Shown: positions 16,422 through 25,855, counted from the first letter of the stretch. The stretch: DNA of 64,000 nucleotides from Prauserella isguenensis (GCF_014191605.1 NZ_JACHWU010000002.1:310001-374000), one strand, 5' to 3'. Made by a program: numbers and translations. The notes: generated by a model from the letters alone, not told the origin.

Positions 16422-17378
16422 GTGAGCATCGGTTCCGTGGCGCTGCTGGACGCGGCGAGCCTGTATTTCCGTTCGTACTTCGCCCTGCCCGAGTCGATGA
16501 CCGCTCCGGACGGCACGCCCGTGAACGCGGTCCGGGGCTTCGCCGACACCGTGGCACGCATCCTCACCGACCGCAGGCCGACCCGGCTCGTGGCATGTCT
16601 CGACGCGGACTGGCGGCCGCAGTTCCGCGTCGACGCGCTGCCGAGCTACAAGGCCCACCGCGTCGCCGAGGAGGTCGAAGCGGGCTCGGACGTGGAAGAG
16701 GTGCCCGACACGCTGAGCCCGCAGGTGCCGATCATTCTCGACCTGCTCGACGCCGCGGGGCTGGCCGTGGCCGAGGCTCCCGGGTTCGAGGCCGACGACG
16801 TCATCGGCACGCTGACCGCCCGCGAGAAGACCGACGCCGTCGAGGTCATCACCGGCGACAGGGACCTGTTCCAGCTCGTGCGGATCGCGCCGACCCCCAC
16901 CTCGGTGATCTACGTCGGCAAGGGCTGGGCCAAGGCCGACGTGCTCGATCCCGCGGGAGTCGCCGCGCGATACGGCGTTCCCACCGAAAGGGCGGGCGCC
17001 GCCTACGCGGACATGGCCATGCTCCGCGGTGACCCGTCCGACGGCCTGCCCGGCGTGGCGGGCATCGGGGAGAAGACCGCCGCCAAGCTCATCACCCAGT
17101 TCGGCACGTTCGAAGCCCTGGTCGAGGCGGCCCGCGCGGAAAGCCCGGACCTGCCGGTGAAGACGCGCACCCGCCTCAACGAGGCCGCCGACTACCTCGC
17201 GGCCGCACCGACCGTGGTGCGAGTGGCCGAGGACGCGCCGGTCACGCTCTCCGGCGGCGGCGACGTCGTCCCGGCCGGGGCCGCGGACGAACCGCGGGTC
17301 CGGGAGCTGGCGGAACGCTGGAATCTGGGCGGCTCGGCGACCCGACTGCTCGACGCGCTCGCGACCTACCGCACCTGA
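16422..17378 (+). CDS. 5'-3' exonuclease (PolA-type FEN domain, stand-alone)
   Basis: 318-residue flap endonuclease/5'-3' exonuclease without a polymerase domain. The N-terminal PIN-like fold contains ALLDAASLYFRSYFA, then ACLDADW and GFEADDVIGTL with metal-binding acids and VEVITGDRDLFQL. The helix-hairpin-helix region is DGLPGVAGIGEKTAAKLI. GTG 16422 follows GGGAAG by 8 nt. Such orphan paralogues of the PolA N-domain act in Okazaki-fragment and repair processing. Confidence 0.88.
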   Translation: MSIGSVALLDAASLYFRSYFALPESMTAPDGTPVNAVRGFADTVARILTDRRPTRLVACLDADWRPQFRVDALPSYKAHRVAEEVEAGSDVEEVPDTLSPQVPIILDLLDAAGLAVAEAPGFEADDVIGTLTAREKTDAVEVITGDRDLFQLVRIAPTPTSVIYVGKGWAKADVLDPAGVAARYGVPTERAGAAYADMAMLRGDPSDGLPGVAGIGEKTAAKLITQFGTFEALVEAARAESPDLPVKTRTRLNEAADYLAAAPTVVRVAEDAPVTLSGGGDVVPAGAADEPRVRELAERWNLGGSATRLLDALATYRT

Positions 17379-17425
17379 CACCGGCCCGGCCGGTACGCCG
17401 CACGAGCCGGCTCCGCCGCCGTCAG

Positions 17426-17501
17426 TCCGGCACGGTCACTCCGGCACGGTCACCCGAGCGCGGTGACGTGGGTGCGGTGACGTGGGTGCGGTCACTCGGG
17501 T
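17426..17501. repeat. Short tandem repeats between convergent genes
   Basis: Two copies of TCCGGCACGGTCAC (17426-17453) are followed by two copies of GCGGTGACGTGGGT (17460-17487) and a degenerate third. The GGTCAC and GTGACG cores allow weak hairpins, so this may be a terminator region between the exonuclease and DUF4333 genes. Confidence 0.5.
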
Positions 17502-17893
17502 GCGCCGACGCGGTACCGGCCCTGATCGGTCTCCACGGTGATGGTCACCTTGCGCTCGCCCGCGTCCAGCTGGATGTAGCAGACGAACGACGCCCCGACC
17601 TGGACCGGTTCGTTGCGCGGACAGGACACCTCACGCACAGGCTGCAGGCCGTAGCCCTCGGTCACCACGTTCCGCACGTCGGCGTTCATCTTCTCGACGT
17701 CGAAGAAACGCACGGTCTCGGTCGGGGTGGGCACCGGTGACGTAACCGCGGTGTCCTTCTCAGCACTCTCCGTGGTGGTGACCGCCGACGTCGGCTCGGC
17801 CGCCGACTCCTCGTCGCCCGCAGGCTGTTCGCACGCCGTCAACAGGCCGAGGCACGCGATTCCCGCGAGTGCCGCGAGCGGACGTCTCCTCAC
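17492..17893 (-). CDS. DUF4333 lipoprotein
   Basis: 133 residues with a signal peptide and lipobox LLTAC, a Ser/Thr-rich linker, then a DUF4333 domain (DVEKMNADVRNVVTEGYGL to the end) with two cysteines (VSCPRNEP, FVCYIQLD) likely disulfide-bonded. Anchored outside the membrane. Its domain is paralogous to that of the protein at 19312-20118. Function unknown. Confidence 0.8.
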   Translation of the reverse strand: MRRRPLAALAGIACLGLLTACEQPAGDEESAAEPTSAVTTTESAEKDTAVTSPVPTPTETVRFFDVEKMNADVRNVVTEGYGLQPVREVSCPRNEPVQVGASFVCYIQLDAGERKVTITVETDQGRYRVGAPE

Positions 17894-17926
17894 GAGCCCC
17901 TCATCTCGATGTTGATCTGTTGCGGG

Positions 17927-19129
17927 CTAGAAGAACGTACCGCACCACGGCGGCGCGGGGGTCGTGAACAGCCGGTCCGCCCGCTCGGCCACGCCGGCTG
18001 TGGTCGCACGAACACGCCCCGTGTCGACCAGCTGCGACGGCCGCCACGCGCCCAGGTGGAGCATCGCCAGGGCGTCCACGGACAGCTGCAGGCGAGCCGG
18101 TTCGTCGGTGCGTGCCACGCCGTCGGGTCCGACGCGGTAGCGGCCACTGTTACCGGGCAGCACCGGATCGGTCACCTCGAGCACGACGTCCTCGCCGGTG
18201 TAGGTGCGGGCGGCCAATGCCGCGGGCACGTCGACCAGTCGTAGCCACAGGTCGTCGAACTGCGCGGTGGTCGAGACCGCGCGCGCGTCGGTGAGCAGCA
18301 GCTCCACCGGCTCGTCCACGGGACGTCCGTTCGCGGTGACCTCGTGGATCAAATCGACCGACAGCAGGTAGCGCCACAGTCCTGCGAACGCCTCGGGTCC
18401 CCCGGCCTGCAGTTCGAGCAGGTTCAACGTCGCCGAGTCGGGACGGGGCCGGTCCACGGAGTACACCGCGAAACCGTCGACGCCGCCCGTGCCCCGATGG
18501 GTGACGGCGGTGACCGGGCCGTCCTGCTTCTCGGCGGTGCGGCGCAGCTGTGACCACCACTCGGCCGGGCGGGCCAGCATGCCCGGCCGAGTCGTCATCG
18601 CAGGGTAGGCCGCTGCCCACTGGTCGAAAGCCCGGTCGAAGTCCTCGATGTCCACCCGGCCGCCCACCGGCGCGTCCTGCCGCATCCGTGCCCGGCGCAC
18701 GTCGACGGTGTAGGCACGCGCCCAGGTGGCCACGCCGTAGCCGAACCGGCCGTAGATCGCCGACTCCGAGGCGTGCAGGCCCGCGGCGACGACTCCGCGG
18801 TCGGCGAACTCGCGCAGCTGGGCGTGCATCAGTTCGGTCAGCACACCCCGACGGGTGCGGTCGGCCCGCACCCCCACGCTGGTGACCGCACCGAGCGGCA
18901 CCTCGCCGCCACCGGGCAGCGTGAGCGCGGAGTCGAACGACCGTGCCGTGCCGATCAGCGCACCGGAGTCGACCTCGTGGACGCCGAGGCTGCGCGCCGA
19001 CTGCAGCCCCGCGCGCACCTGCGGCCACTCGTCGTCGGTGATCGGTTTGGCGTGCAGCGTGGCGCGAAACAGCTCCTGCGACGCGCGCAGTTCGTCGTCG
19101 GCCAGGGTCCGGACGTCGTGATCGGTCAT
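17927..19129 (-). CDS. Eis-like GNAT N-acetyltransferase
   Basis: 400 residues with the three-part architecture of Eis: a GNAT domain, a second GNAT-like domain and a C-terminal SCP2-like domain. The acetyl-CoA loop reads SVGVRADRTRRGVLTELM (R/QxxGxG/A-type), and the free C-terminal carboxylate that Eis uses as a base is present at the final FF. Known members acetylate lysines or aminoglycoside amines; the native substrate here is unknown. ATG 19129 was preferred to 19153 because the fold begins just after it. Confidence 0.85.
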   Translation of the reverse strand: MTDHDVRTLADDELRASQELFRATLHAKPITDDEWPQVRAGLQSARSLGVHEVDSGALIGTARSFDSALTLPGGGEVPLGAVTSVGVRADRTRRGVLTELMHAQLREFADRGVVAAGLHASESAIYGRFGYGVATWARAYTVDVRRARMRQDAPVGGRVDIEDFDRAFDQWAAAYPAMTTRPGMLARPAEWWSQLRRTAEKQDGPVTAVTHRGTGGVDGFAVYSVDRPRPDSATLNLLELQAGGPEAFAGLWRYLLSVDLIHEVTANGRPVDEPVELLLTDARAVSTTAQFDDLWLRLVDVPAALAARTYTGEDVVLEVTDPVLPGNSGRYRVGPDGVARTDEPARLQLSVDALAMLHLGAWRPSQLVDTGRVRATTAGVAERADRLFTTPAPPWCGTFF

Positions 19130-19200
19130 GCCACCGATCATTTCCGACGCCACGACCGGATCGCCACCGGATTCCCGGGCGGGACGGCACGCTGTGACGA

Positions 19201-19258
19201 AGCCCCTCCGACGAGGGGGACGAAGGGGCTCCGACGAAGGGGCTCCGACGAAGGCGCT
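19201..19258. repeat. 14-nt tandem repeat / possible terminator
   Basis: Units of CCGACGAAGGGGCT recur at 19231-19244 and 19245-19258, with degenerate copies before. AGCCCC (19201-19206) can pair with GGGGCT (19225-19230), so the block may end transcription of the DUF4333 gene at 19312-20118. Confidence 0.45.
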
Positions 19259-19311
19259 GTGGAGAAGCGTCGTGCCGACGCTTCTGCGGTGCCGGGCGGC
19301 CCCGGGCGGTG

Positions 19312-20118
19312 TTACTGCAACCGGCCGACCTGGTACCGGGCGTCCTCGCTCTTCACCGTGATCGTGACCTGCCGGGTCTCACCCTGGACGTTGACGTCGC
19401 AGGTGAACGTCTCGTCGACGGTCACCGGCTGGTCCTCGGGGCACGTGACGCTCTGCACGCCTTCGACCCCGTAGTTCTCGGTGAGTACGCGCTGCACGTC
19501 CTGATTCATGGCCTCGGCGTCGAAGACCTTCGTCGCGAGGAGCCCGACGGGCCACAGCAGGACCGCGACCGCGGCGATCGCCAGGAGGAGCACGGCGCCC
19601 AGTCCGATCCACATGCCCGTGCCTGAGCCGCTCTTCGACTTCTGCGGCGCCGGACCCGCGGCGCCCATGCCGGGCGGCGGGCCGTACGGCTGTCCCGGCG
19701 GGGCCTGTCCGGGCTGACCGAACTGGCCCTGTTGCCCGGGCTGGGCGCCCGGCTGCGTGTACGAGGCGGTGCCGTGTGCCCCGGGTTGCGGCGGCTGGCC
19801 GGGCTGTGTGAACTGCCCCGGCGGGCCGGGCTGTTGCTGCGGCGGCATGGGCTGCCCGGGCGGCGGAGTGGGCGCAGGCTGTCCCGGCTGCGGGCCCTGC
19901 CCCGGCGGGTAGCCCTGCGGCTGGCCGTAGCCCTGCGGCTGGCCGTAGCCCGGCTGCTGCGGCGGTTGGCCGGGCGGTTGCGGGTACCCCGGCTGCGGGG
20001 GCTGCTGACCCGGGTACTGCCCGTAGGCCGGTTGCCCGGGGAAACCGCCGGACGGCGGGCCCGGAGGCTGCTGTTGGCCCCACTGCTGCGGGTCATTGCC
20101 TCCGTACGGCGTGCTCAT
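19312..20118 (-). CDS. Proline/glutamine-rich membrane protein with DUF4333 domain
   Basis: 268 residues. The first about 165 are a disordered Pro/Gly/Gln/Tyr-rich cytoplasmic tail. Then come a single membrane helix (WIGLGAVLLLAIAAVAVLLW) and an external DUF4333 domain with two cysteines (TCPEDQP, FTCDVN). ATG 20118 has GGAGG 8 nt upstream. The layout matches actinobacterial envelope proteins whose Pro-rich tails meet cell-division or secretion partners. Exact role unknown. Confidence 0.8.
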   Translation of the reverse strand: MSTPYGGNDPQQWGQQQPPGPPSGGFPGQPAYGQYPGQQPPQPGYPQPPGQPPQQPGYGQPQGYGQPQGYPPGQGPQPGQPAPTPPPGQPMPPQQQPGPPGQFTQPGQPPQPGAHGTASYTQPGAQPGQQGQFGQPGQAPPGQPYGPPPGMGAAGPAPQKSKSGSGTGMWIGLGAVLLLAIAAVAVLLWPVGLLATKVFDAEAMNQDVQRVLTENYGVEGVQSVTCPEDQPVTVDETFTCDVNVQGETRQVTITVKSEDARYQVGRLQ

Positions 20119-20275
20119 CGTGCTGCCTCCGCCAATCGCCACCCGGCCGTCACGCCACCTGCGCGGCCGCCTCGGGCATTCTCGTCCATGCGTCGCGTGT
20201 GATCCAACCACAACGGCGCACGGCGGGTGCGTGAAGGTGGCCGGGCATCACTCGGTGCCCGCGTCGCGCGGAGCC

Positions 20276-23077
20276 TCACACCTCGCCCGCGGCGACAACA
20301 CCGCGGCGCAGCGCCTTGACGGCCTTGGCCGCCGCACCGCCCACGGGGTGCTCCTTGCCGAGCACGACCCGCAGCTGGTCCAGCAGGTCGATCACCTGCC
20401 GCGACCAGCGCACGAAGTCGCCGGCCGTGAGCTCCTGACCGTTGGCCTCCGACGTGGTCAGCACCCGTTCCAGCGACTCGCCCCGCGCCCACCGGTACAC
20501 CGGCCAGGCGAACCCGGCGTCCGGTTCCCGGGTGCGGTCGAGCCGGTGCCTGCGCTCGTCCTCGGTCAACTCGCTCCAGACCGTCACCGTCTCCTGCCAC
20601 GCCGTCGACACGGCGCCCTGCGGCAGTTTCGGTTCGGCCATCGCGTCCCGCCTCGCCTCGTAGACCAGCGAGGAGACGACCGCGGCCAGTTCCGGAGCCG
20701 ACAGGCCGTGCCAGACGTGCCTCCGCACGCACTCGGCTGCGAGCAGGTCGGACTCGCTGTAGATCCGGGCCAGCATCATGCCGTCCTCGGTCACCCGGTC
20801 CGCGTCCGTTTCGGCGTCGCCGTCGTCGGTGGCGGCGGATCCGTCCCGCTCGAGGTAGGCCCGTTCGGTCAGCAGCGCGCAGATCCGATCGAACGAGCGG
20901 GCAAGCGAATGTGTGGTCGCGGCGACCTTGCGTTCGAGTTGCTGCGTCTCGCCCTGCAGCCGCTGATAACGCTCGACCCACCGCAGGCTGGCCTCCCGGT
21001 CGGCCATGCCGTGCACGGGGTGGCTGCGCATCCGCTGCCGCAGCTCCGCCAGTTCCGCGTCGTCGTTCGCTCCGGATCGCTTGCGCTGTCCGGACGGCTT
21101 CTCGATGCCGGTGTTGCGCAGCGACGAGGCGATGTCACGCCGCACCTTCGGAGACCGCAGTTCGACGTGCCTGGGCAGCTTCACCCGGCCCAGCGCCTCC
21201 ACGGCGGACGGGAAATCTGCGGCCGAGAGCGTGCCCGACCACCGGTCCTCGGTGACGACCACGGGTCGGGGCTCGTGCAGCGGGTCCACGCCCGGGTCGA
21301 TCACGACGGCCAGTCCCGATCTGCGGCCGGACGGCACGAGGATGACGTCGCCCTTGCGCAGCTTCTCCAGCGAGCGTGCGGTCTCGGCCCTCCGGTGCTG
21401 GCTGTTCTGCTTGGCCAGGTACTTCTCGCGGTCGGAGACCTTCTTGCGCAGCGCGACGTACTCGAGCAGTTCGTCGAAATCACCGGACACGGCCTCCGCG
21501 TAGCCGGCGAGGGCATCCTTGTTGCGCTCGATCCGCTTGGCCGTCCCGACGACGGCGCGGTCCGCCTGGAACTGCGCGAACGACTGTTCCAGCAGTTCGC
21601 GGGCGGCCTCGGCGCCGAACTGGCCCACGAGGTTGATGGCCATGTTGTAACCGGGGCGGAACGACGATTTGAGCGGGTAGGTCCGGGTGGAGGCGAGGCC
21701 GCCCACGTGGCGCGGATCGACACCGGGCTGCCACAGCACCACGGCATGGCCTTCGACATCGATCCCACGGCGTCCGGCGCGGCCGGTGAGCTGGGTGTAC
21801 TCGCCGGGCGTGAGGTCGACGTGCGCCTCGCCGTTGTACTTGACCAGCCGTTCCAGCACGACCGTCCGCGCCGGCATGTTGATGCCCAGCGCCAGCGTCT
21901 CGGTGGCGAACACGACCTTCACCAGGCCGCGGACGAACAGCTCCTCGACGGTCTCCTTGAACGCGGGCAACAGCCCGGCGTGGTGCGCCGCGACGCCGTG
22001 TTCGAGCCCGTCACGCCACTCCCAGTAGCCCAGTACCGCCAGGTCCGACTCGGGCAGGTCGGCGGTGCGCTCGTCGACGATCCTGCGGACCTCGGCGATC
22101 TCCTCCGGATTGTTGAGCCGCACCCCGGCGTGGACGCACTGGCCGACGGCTGCGTCGCACCCGGCGCGGGAGAAGATGAACGTGATCGCGGGCAGCAGCG
22201 CGGCACGGTCGAGCCGGTCGATGACGTCGACACGCGACGGCGGCCGGAACCGCGGCATGCGCGGTTTGCCCCGGTCACGGCCACGCTTGCCCCGTCCGCC
22301 GCCGAATGCGGCCGGCGCGTGCATCCGGGCGAGCTCCTCGACCCGGCGCAGCAGCTGCCGGTTGATCTTCGGTTCGTCGCCGTGCTCCTCGCCGACGAAC
22401 AGGTCCATGAGCCGGTTGCCCACCATCATGTGCTGCCACAGCGGCACCGGCCGGTGCTCGTCCACCACGACCGCCGTGTCACCGCGGACGGCGACGAGCC
22501 ACTCGCCGAACTCCTCGGCGTTGCTGACGGTCGCCGACAGCCCGACCACGCGCACGTACTCGGGCAGGTGCAGGATGACCTCTTCCCACACCGCGCCGCG
22601 GAACCGGTCGGCGAGGTAGTGCACCTCGTCCATGACGACGTAGCCCAGCTCGTCGAGCGCGGCCGAGCCCGCGTACAGCATGTTGCGCAGGACCTCGGTG
22701 GTCATGACGACGACCTGCGCGTTGCCGTTGATCGCCGTGTCGCCGGTCAACAGGCCGACCGCGTCCGCGCCGTGCCGTTCGACCAGGTCGGCGTACTTCT
22801 GGTTCGACAACGCCTTGATGGGCGTCGTGTAGAAGCACTTCCGGCCCTCGGAGAGTGCGAGGTGCACCGCGAATTCGCCGACCACGGTCTTGCCGGCACC
22901 GGTCGGGGCGCACACCAGCACGCCGTGCCCGTCCTCGAGCGCCTCGCACCCCCGCACCTGGAAGTCGTCGAAGTCGAAGGCCAGCTCGGCCGCGAATCGG
23001 GCCAGTTGAGGGTGGTCGCTGCGCCGGCGGGCTGCGGCGTACGCCTCGGCCGGGCTGGGAGAGGCGGATGAGTCCAC
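20276..23077 (-). CDS. helY: Ski2/Mtr4-like RNA helicase HelY
   Basis: 933-residue superfamily-2 helicase. Motif I is APTGAGKT (57-64), motif II MDEVHYL (DEVH type) and motif III LSATVS; the C-terminal RecA lobe ends with QLTGRAGRRG. A long C-terminal region with coiled-coil character resembles the DSHCT module of Mtr4/Ski2. GTG start; AACCCT lies 6 nt before it, a weak leaderless -10. It sits near tatC/tatA and pafBC as in other actinomycetes. Probable role is RNA unwinding in turnover or ribosome maturation. Confidence 0.93.
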   Translation of the reverse strand: MDSSASPSPAEAYAAARRRSDHPQLARFAAELAFDFDDFQVRGCEALEDGHGVLVCAPTGAGKTVVGEFAVHLALSEGRKCFYTTPIKALSNQKYADLVERHGADAVGLLTGDTAINGNAQVVVMTTEVLRNMLYAGSAALDELGYVVMDEVHYLADRFRGAVWEEVILHLPEYVRVVGLSATVSNAEEFGEWLVAVRGDTAVVVDEHRPVPLWQHMMVGNRLMDLFVGEEHGDEPKINRQLLRRVEELARMHAPAAFGGGRGKRGRDRGKPRMPRFRPPSRVDVIDRLDRAALLPAITFIFSRAGCDAAVGQCVHAGVRLNNPEEIAEVRRIVDERTADLPESDLAVLGYWEWRDGLEHGVAAHHAGLLPAFKETVEELFVRGLVKVVFATETLALGINMPARTVVLERLVKYNGEAHVDLTPGEYTQLTGRAGRRGIDVEGHAVVLWQPGVDPRHVGGLASTRTYPLKSSFRPGYNMAINLVGQFGAEAARELLEQSFAQFQADRAVVGTAKRIERNKDALAGYAEAVSGDFDELLEYVALRKKVSDREKYLAKQNSQHRRAETARSLEKLRKGDVILVPSGRRSGLAVVIDPGVDPLHEPRPVVVTEDRWSGTLSAADFPSAVEALGRVKLPRHVELRSPKVRRDIASSLRNTGIEKPSGQRKRSGANDDAELAELRQRMRSHPVHGMADREASLRWVERYQRLQGETQQLERKVAATTHSLARSFDRICALLTERAYLERDGSAATDDGDAETDADRVTEDGMMLARIYSESDLLAAECVRRHVWHGLSAPELAAVVSSLVYEARRDAMAEPKLPQGAVSTAWQETVTVWSELTEDERRHRLDRTREPDAGFAWPVYRWARGESLERVLTTSEANGQELTAGDFVRWSRQVIDLLDQLRVVLGKEHPVGGAAAKAVKALRRGVVAAGEV

Positions 23078-23206
23078 GGGGCCAGGGTTTCACATCGGCG
23101 GTCACGCCCGCATGAGGCACTCCGTGATCGATGCGGTTGTCGACGACTCGCGCTCGCCACAGGCGGCCGCCGCGCCGGTGTCGGTGGGCGGCGCTACCGT
23201 CCGATC

Positions 23207-23620
23207 ATGACCCCGGAGCGGCTCAGAACGGCGTGCCTGGCGTTCACCGGCGCAGGTGAGGAGTTCCCGTTCGACGAACACCTGAGCGTGTTCAAGGTCG
23301 GCGGGAAGATGTTCGCGTTGTCGGCGCTCGGGCGCAGGCCACTGAGCGTGAACCTCAAGTGCGACCCGGAGCTGGCCTTGCAACTGCGGGCCTCGTATCC
23401 CGCGGTCACGCCCGGCTGGCACATGAACAAGCGGCACTGGAACACGGTCGTGCTCGACGACGGCTCGCTTCCCGAACAGTTGATCCTCGACCTCGTCGAG
23501 GACTCGTACGACCTGGTCGTCGCCAAGCTGCCGCGGGAGACTCGGGAACGGCTCGGGTGGAAGGCGCTGGCCGAGGAGAACGTCAGGCGAGGACCGTCAG
23601 GGCCTGGGGGACGCAGCTGA
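23207..23620 (+). CDS. MmcQ/YjbR-family protein
   Basis: 137 residues of the MmcQ/YjbR (CyaY-like fold) family, often called DNA-binding but without proven function. The family pattern includes FPFDEHLSVFKVGGKMFA, NLKCDPE, and the closing WNTVVLDDGSLP segment. TACCGT (23195-23200) lies 6 nt before the ATG, predicting a leaderless message. Its 3' end overlaps the convergent diacylglycerol kinase gene by 38 bp. Confidence 0.85.
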   Translation: MTPERLRTACLAFTGAGEEFPFDEHLSVFKVGGKMFALSALGRRPLSVNLKCDPELALQLRASYPAVTPGWHMNKRHWNTVVLDDGSLPEQLILDLVEDSYDLVVAKLPRETRERLGWKALAEENVRRGPSGPGGRS

Positions 23621-24491
23621 TCGACGTCGGCAGCCCGCCGAACGGGTCGCCGTCGGCGAACACCGGCCAGGCGGCGCCGGCCGTCGTGCCGACGTCGGCG
23701 ATCTCGACGGCGCGGGCCCGCAGCGTGGTGACCGCCGGGTGCTCCACGTGACGGCCGGTGCGCAGCTGCGGCAGCACGCGCACCAGTTCGCGGTAGCCGA
23801 CCTTGCCGACGACGGTCACGTCGAGCAGTCCGTCGACCGGATCGGCACCGGGGCAGACCGGGATGCCCGCCCCGTACCAGGGTGTGTTGCCGACGGCGAC
23901 GAGCATTGCGGGCATGGTCAGCTCTCCGGCGTCCTCGGTGGTGACCCGGATGTCGCGCGCCCGGAAGGAGGCCATCTCGGCGGCGATCGCCACGTCGTAC
24001 CGGCGCGGGCCGCGGGGCCACGGGAGCCGGTTCGCCCTGTCGTTGACCGCGGCGTCGAAACCCGTGCACAGGACGGTGCCGAACCAGGTCTCGCCGGCCC
24101 TGCCCAGGTCGAGCCGACGTCGATCACCACTGCGGAGGGCACCGGTGAGCAGGTCCACCGCCGCGGCCGGGTCCACGGGAACGTCGAGGGCGCGGGCGAG
24201 GTCGTTGCCGGTGCCGGAGGGGACGATGCCGAGCGCCACGGACGTACCGGCGCAGAACTGCACCGCCTGGTGGACCGAGCCGTCACCACCGACGACGATC
24301 AGCGCGTCGAGTCCGCGCTCCCGCGCCGCGTCGAGTCGCCGCCGCGCCCCGTCGACCGTGTCGGCGTCGATCACGTCGAGCCGAGCGATGTGCGGCCGCA
24401 GTCGCGTGGCCACGGCCCCGGCCAAACGCGCCGCCGCTCCCCTGCCGGATCCGGGGTGGAACGCCAGGGCTATACGAGGACCGCCGCTCAC
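23583..24491 (-). CDS. Diacylglycerol kinase-family lipid kinase
   Basis: 302 residues, DagK/YegS fold. The ATP loop is VVGGDGSVHQAV, followed by GIVPSGTGNDLAR, both family signatures; a beta-sandwich C-domain closes with FADGDPFGGLP. It phosphorylates diacylglycerol or a related lipid at the inner membrane face. GTG 24491 overlaps the tatC stop codon (GTGA), so it is translated with tatC. A longer in-frame opening to 24758 lies inside tatC and is not used. Confidence 0.87.
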   Translation of the reverse strand: MSGGPRIALAFHPGSGRGAAARLAGAVATRLRPHIARLDVIDADTVDGARRRLDAARERGLDALIVVGGDGSVHQAVQFCAGTSVALGIVPSGTGNDLARALDVPVDPAAAVDLLTGALRSGDRRRLDLGRAGETWFGTVLCTGFDAAVNDRANRLPWPRGPRRYDVAIAAEMASFRARDIRVTTEDAGELTMPAMLVAVGNTPWYGAGIPVCPGADPVDGLLDVTVVGKVGYRELVRVLPQLRTGRHVEHPAVTTLRARAVEIADVGTTAGAAWPVFADGDPFGGLPTSISCVPQALTVLA

Positions 24492-25432
24492 GTGACGTCG
24501 TCGGTGTCGCGCCGGCCGTCGGTGTCGTTCACCGTGCTCGGCGTGTACTCGAACGGGGCGGGCTCGTCGTCGTCGAGCTCGTCCCAGCCCTCGCTGCCAC
24601 GCCGGCGGTCGAGCTTGCGGTCGTGGAAGCGCGTGATCTGCAAGGAGATCTCGAACAGGATGCACAACGCACCGGCCAGCCCGATCATCGAGAACGGGTC
24701 CGCGGGCGTCACGAACGCCGCGAACACGAACATGATCATGATGATGCCGCGGCGCCACTTCTTGAGCATCTGGTACCGGACGACGCCCACGCGGTTGAGC
24801 ATGATGATCAGCAGCGGCAGCTCGAAGCTCACGCCGAAGATCAGCAACAGCGACAGCACGAACGAGATGTACTTGTCACCGGTGAACCACGTGGCGAACT
24901 CGCCCGCACCGAACGTCGTGAGGATCTCCAGCGCGTGCGGGGCCATGAAGTAGGCCAGCAGCGCACCGCCCGCGAACAGCAGCGACGCGATGCCGACGAA
25001 CGTCATCGCGTGCTTGCGTTCCTTGGAGTACAGCCCGGGAGCGATGAACGCCCACAGCTGGTAGAGCCAGAGCGGCGAGAACAGGACGGCACCGGCACTG
25101 AGGCCGACCTTCATCTGGATCATGAACGCTTCGAAGGGCACCGTCTGCAGCAGCTGGCATTCCCCACCCTTGGGGTAGCGCTGCTCCTGCGGGATGGCGC
25201 AGTAGGGCTCGGTGACCAGGTCACCGAGCGTCGGGATCGGCCCGATGCTGTTGCCGAACCAGATGAACCCGATGATCCCGCCCGCGATCAGGGCGAGCAG
25301 CGCGTAGCCGAGCCTGCGGCGGAACTCGTAGATGTGCTCGACGAGCGACATCGTGCCGTCGGGGTTGTGCCGACGGCTCCGAGCTTTCCGTTTACCGCCC
25401 CGACCTTCGCGCTGTGCGGAGGTGTCTCCCAC
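24488..25432 (-). CDS. tatC: Sec-independent translocase TatC
   Basis: 314-residue receptor subunit of the twin-arginine translocase. The N-terminal cytoplasmic segment runs into SLVEHIYEFRRRL, the signature for signal-peptide binding. Six membrane helices follow, with the conserved glutamate in VSFELPLLI and FxxPxxD-like FVTPADPFS. The C-terminus has an acidic tail of about 40 residues. It lies 34 bp after tatA and is coupled to the lipid kinase gene downstream. Confidence 0.96.
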   Translation of the reverse strand: MGDTSAQREGRGGKRKARSRRHNPDGTMSLVEHIYEFRRRLGYALLALIAGGIIGFIWFGNSIGPIPTLGDLVTEPYCAIPQEQRYPKGGECQLLQTVPFEAFMIQMKVGLSAGAVLFSPLWLYQLWAFIAPGLYSKERKHAMTFVGIASLLFAGGALLAYFMAPHALEILTTFGAGEFATWFTGDKYISFVLSLLLIFGVSFELPLLIIMLNRVGVVRYQMLKKWRRGIIMIMFVFAAFVTPADPFSMIGLAGALCILFEISLQITRFHDRKLDRRRGSEGWDELDDDEPAPFEYTPSTVNDTDGRRDTDDVT

Positions 25433-25466
25433 GAAAGCGTTCCGTTCTCGATCCGTGCGGGTGCGA

Positions 25467-25841
25467 TCAGCCGTTCTTCTGCGCCTGCTCGGCGGACTGC
25501 TGCTGCTTCAGCTCGTCCAGCTGGCGCTGCAGCTGCTCCACCTGAACGTCGGCGGACTGGACCGACGTCGCGTCGGTGACCTCGGCGTCGGCCTTGACCG
25601 TCGGGGTCGAGATCTGCTTGGCGTCGGGCGTCGTCGTGGAAGTCGTCGTGGTGGAGGTCGTCGCGTCGGACTCACCCGAGTCCTGGTCCGACTGCTCCCC
25701 CCGCAGGTCCTTCGTCTCGGCCTTGAAGACCTTCATGGACTTGCCGATCGAACGTGCGGCGTCCGGCAGGCGCTTGGCGCCGAACAGCACCACGACGACC
25801 AGCACGAGGATGATCAAGTGCCACGGCTGAAGGGCGTTCAT
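25467..25841 (-). CDS. tatA: Sec-independent translocase TatA
   Basis: 124-residue pore-forming TatA: one membrane helix ([19 protein letters not shown]) with the FG-KRLPD hinge, then an amphipathic helix ([19 protein letters not shown]). A Ser/Thr-rich linker is followed by a C-terminal glutamine-rich coiled coil (residues about 98-120), an unusual tail length for TatA. ATG preceded by GGGAGG. Forms the protein-conducting complex with TatC. Confidence 0.94.
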   Translation of the reverse strand: MNALQPWHLIILVLVVVVLFGAKRLPDAARSIGKSMKVFKAETKDLRGEQSDQDSGESDATTSTTTTSTTTPDAKQISTPTVKADAEVTDATSVQSADVQVEQLQRQLDELKQQQSAEQAQKNG

Positions 25842-25855
25842 ATTGGGTGGCCTCC

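Noticed and set aside
17732-17743. CACCGGTGACGT resembling the LacI operator
   Set aside because: Only the right half and centre match, and it lies inside the DUF4333 lipoprotein coding sequence.
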